64,000 nt of DNA from Chrysemys picta bellii (taxonomy: Eukaryota; Chordata; Testudines; Emydidae): NCBI RefSeq assembly GCF_011386835.1, contig NC_088800.1:85438981-85502980 (forward strand). The letters run 5' to 3'. Made by a program: the position numbers and the translations under genes. The number at the start of each line of letters is the position of its first letter. Positions within the stretch are counted from its first letter, which is position 1. This document shows positions 61,195 through 64,000 of the stretch, piece by piece. The notes below the pieces were generated by a model. That model was not told where the DNA came from, searched no databases, and worked only from the letters and a program-made list of their open reading frames with translations.

Positions 61195-61905
61195 TCACCT
61201 GCCTGGTACCTCCATGCCCCACTGCTCTGCTGCCCAGTATTCAGTGCCCCATCTCTTTGCCCCAGAGACCCCCTCCCAGGCCCCCCCTCAGTGCCCCATC
61301 CCCCTGCCCAGTGCCCCGCTGCCCAGTACTCAGTGTCCCATCTCTTTCCCCCAGAACTCCCCTCCCAGTACCCCATCCCTCTGCCCAGTGCCCCCTGCCA
61401 GGTACCCCCAGTATTCCATCCCTCTGCCCAGTGCCCCCTGCCAGGTACCCCCAGTACCCCATCCCTCTGCCCAGTGCCCCGCTGCCTGGTACTCAATGTC
61501 CCATCTCCCATCCCCCAGGGCCCCATCCCCCCAGTGTCCCCCTGCCCAGTACTCAGTGTCCCATCTCTTTCCCGCAGAACCCCCCTGCCAGGTACCCTCT
61601 CAGTGCCCCATCCCCCTGCCCAGTGTCCCACTGCCCGATACCCAGTGCCCCACTGCCCAATACCCAGTGCCCCACTGCCCGATACCCCCAGTGCCCCATC
61701 TCTCTGCCCAGTGCCCATCTCTGCCAGTGCCCCCCCCATTTCCCCATCTCTGCCAGTACCCCCTGCCCGGTGCCCCCAATGCCCCATCTCCCCGCCCGGT
61801 GCCCCATCTCCCCAGTGTCTCCCCGCCCGGTACCCCCCGCAATTCCCCATCTCCCCCGGTGCCCCCCCTGGGCCCTTGACCCCCCTGCCTGGTGCCCCCC
61901 AGTAC
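61195..61905. repeat. C-rich minisatellite, ~30-bp units
   Basis: Diverged tandem units of the type 'ctgcccagtgccccctgcca' plus 'ggtacccccagtaccccatc' continue for about 700 bp. The array keeps all frames open, giving frames of 412 and 376 codons on the plus strand and 512 on the minus strand that are not genes. It abuts the CpG island at 61.95 kb. Confidence 0.92.
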
Positions 61906-61954
61906 CCGCCAGGCGGACGGCGCTGGGTCCTGCCCTCATGCAACCCGCCCCTAC

Positions 61955-62175
61955 CGTGCAGGTGCAGCGGTCGGCCCGGCCCGGCCCGGGGGGAGCCGCA
62001 GCAAAGCCCCGCCCGGAGCTGGTGCAGGAGACGAGCGGGGCTCTCAGCCCAGGCTCCGGCATCAGCCTGCAGCGGAGAGCGAAACCACCCCCCGCCGGCT
62101 CGGCTCAGCCCAGCCCCGCTCTTAAAGGGACACGGACCCCGCCGCGGCTCGGCCCGGGGCGGCGCCCATGGGGGT
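61955..62175 (-). promoter_or_regulatory. CpG island, candidate promoter and noncoding first exon of the HEXD-like gene
   Basis: GC- and CpG-rich. On the minus strand a CCCTTTAAGAG promoter-like word (about 62122-62132) is followed by about 150 nt without other signals and a usable donor, CACG|GTAGGG, after 61955. That would fit an untranslated exon spliced to the acceptor at 47341. Linking it to the HEXD-like gene is an inference; a plus-strand gene starting here and continuing beyond the window is the alternative. Confidence 0.4.
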
Positions 62176-64000
62176 ATCGGGGTGCATGCAGGGGGCACCC
62201 GGGTGCCTGCAGGGCACTGGCAATAGATGGGCCTGGGGGGATCAGGTGAATGCGGAGCGGTGGGTTCCATGGGGTATCCAGGAGGGTCGGTATTTGGGAG
62301 TATCAGGGTGCACGCAGGGGGGTGCATGCAGGGGGCTTTGGGGCACTGCGGTGCACTGGTGCAGGTGGGGCGCTGCAGGGCTCTGGTTAACATGCCCTGC
62401 GCTGAGTTCCCTTTGCTAGCATTGCTGGTGCAGATCTGGGGCGCGGGGGGGGGGGCAGCCATGCGCAGCCCATCACTAGCCTCCCCGTCCCCTGATTTAT
62501 ACCCCCATGTGCTCATATACCATCTGATTGGCAAAGGCAGGGCTGGAGCTGGCATTGCAGGACTTTGGGCAACCTGACATGAGGAAGGACCCAGCCATCT
62601 CCCTCCCCAGGACCACCTTCTCCCCGCCCCAATCTGCCTTCTCCCTGCCTGAGACCCCCTTTGGCACCCCTCATCCACCACCAGTTTGTGAAGCACGAGA
62701 GGCTCTGGTGTGGGAAGCTAGAGGAGGTGAAGCTGACATGCCACTTTTCAAGCAAGGGCAGAGAAGGGCAGATAGGGAGCTCAGTCCCTGCCCCACCCCA
62801 ATGGCCGGAGAGAGGGAGGCGGACAAGGAATTAGGGGTGGCTGGGTGTGAGTATTTGTGAGGGGACTGCAGAACTCTAAAGTCACCCCTGTGCAAAGAAA
62901 TACAAGAGAGGGAGGGTAGGCACATCAGGGTGCATGAGGAGCCAGGAGAGCTGAGGGAGAGAAAGTGCACATACTTCGGCAGAAGATACAGAGTGTCCTA
63001 GCAGTCAGTAGCCCGAGTCACCCATGGGTCATACAAGAGAGACAGCATAGCCCTGCTATGGGCACCCAGACCTGGTGGATTAGTGCTGACAGCACCTGTT
63101 GCTTTCCCATGAAAATAAAGTTCCTGACATGGAAAATGGATGGTTAAATTGGGTCTGGCCAGCAGGATGGGGCACAAGCATTTTCCACCTGGAGACATAA
63201 GTTCCAGTTTTAGTCTACCCTACAGGTGAAAATGCATTAGCTGAGTCCAGTCCTAGTTCCTACACATCACAAAACCACTCACCATGAATTGATCAACAGA
63301 TCTCTTCTCAGGAGAGCAGGGGGTGAGCGGGGCAGGACTGAAGTGTACCAGCAGAGCGGTGTAAGGAAAGTTTGCATAACAATTGCCACATGAACTCTCT
63401 CCCTAGTTGGTATTATTTAACTCTCCCTTTTATGAGCATTCTGTGATTTCAGTATAACGCCCATTGAAATAAACGTGAAAGCTAAGTGACTTGTCCAAGG
63501 TCACACAGGACATCTGTGGCAGCAAAGGAAATTGAACTGAGGTTTCCTGAGTCCAAGGCTAGCAGCATGCCCTAACCACTGAACCATCCTCCCTCTGTTC
63601 TAGCACAAATACTTGTGTGTGTGAATGTAAAATGTAATTTCTACCAATCTTTGCACAAATGATTTTGAAATGTGCTTTCCACACACATTTGTGCTAGTAA
63701 AACGCAACCACGTGAGTATCTGCAGAAAGCAAATCCCAAAGGGCGTGAGCCTGGCCAGAATGAAATCATTAAAAATATTAAAGTGGACATGTGTTGGCAG
63801 TATTATTAGCCAACCTCTCATAAACCCTCTTTGACCTTTGTGTTATTAACTAAATGTATTTTATCCAAATATAGTTTTAATTTTCGGTTAATGCTGTACT
63901 GCCTGTATCATTGTGGTTTTGTATAGATGCTTTAAACACGAAAGTCAACAAGAAACCCTCAGTAGAGTAAAGTCACCCTCGAGATAAATTAATGTTTCCC
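62176..64000. other. No gene seen
   Basis: The stretch begins with short GC-rich imperfect repeats around 'gcatgcaggggg' (62.18-62.34 kb). It then becomes ordinary AT-richer DNA, with one reverse-oriented MIR-like SINE (about 63478-63598: 'agctaagtgacttgtccaag', 'gtcacacaggacatctgtgg'). No exon with splice signals and conserved sequence was recognised. Confidence 0.5.

Larger units (their letters stand above)
47339..61950 (-). other. Upstream region, probable noncoding intron 1 of the HEXD-like gene
   Basis: No coding exon could be supported here. The sequence is dominated by SINEs, CR1, hAT and Penelope-like remnants, separated by AT-rich unique DNA at about 58.3-60.6 kb. Some minus-strand AATAAA words (about 59310 and 60127) might mark an unrelated 3' UTR, but no attached coding exon was found. 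The intron interpretation depends on the first exon lying in the 62-kb CpG island. Confidence 0.35.

Noticed and set aside
61011..62249. 412- and 376-codon plus-strand frames and a 512-codon minus-strand frame
   Set aside because: They read through a ~30-bp C-rich minisatellite and a CpG island in several frames at once, with Pro/Cys or Gly/Trp-rich repetitive products and no domain.
1..64000. CRISPR arrays, operons, phage or bacterial defence genes
   Set aside because: The DNA is vertebrate nuclear sequence. The tandem repeats seen are microsatellites and minisatellites without spacer structure.

Overview
This is a vertebrate nuclear window with split genes, GT-AG introns, CpG islands and many decayed transposons. 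The repeat types (CR1 LINE 3' ends, tRNA-derived CORE-SINEs, hAT-type elements with 8-bp duplications, and a family that looks Penelope-like) point to a non-avian reptile, most likely a turtle. That assignment is an inference from repeat style. No microbial operon or defence system is present.

Two protein-coding genes can be supported, both on the minus strand. (1) CASKIN1: only its first coding exon (13472-13565) is seen, inside a strong CpG island at about 13.57-14.2 kb. I saw no further exon towards base 1, so 1-13471 is probably its first intron. That intron holds CR1 fragments and two RFX X-box-like sites, one framed by inverted E-boxes. (2) A 13-exon GH20 hexosaminidase gene related to HEXD (47338 down to 30234). 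All 13 exons join in frame into a 564-residue protein with an N-terminal membrane anchor and an intact catalytic Asp-Glu pair. A likely 3' UTR runs down to a poly(A) signal at 27.71 kb. The coding start sits just after a good splice acceptor, so an untranslated first exon lies upstream. The CpG island at 61.95-62.17 kb is the best candidate in view.

Layout: 1-13.5 kb, CASKIN1 intron 1; 13.5-14.2 kb, CASKIN1 exon 1 and promoter; 14.2-27.7 kb, intergenic, with CR1, a 190-bp foldback element, a CORE-SINE and a minisatellite; 27.7-47.3 kb, the HEXD-like gene, with a 1.08-kb solo LTR, two clear hAT elements and SINEs in its introns; 47.3-61.2 kb, repeat-rich DNA (probable intron 1) with CR1, Penelope-like copies and SINEs; 61.2-61.9 kb, a minisatellite; 61.95-62.2 kb, a CpG island; 62.2-64 kb, no gene seen.

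Most long open frames here are not genes. They come from GC-rich, CpG-island or minisatellite sequence. Exon boundaries were worked out by hand from splice signals, phase continuity and family similarity. Repeat-family names were assigned by recognition, without a database search.
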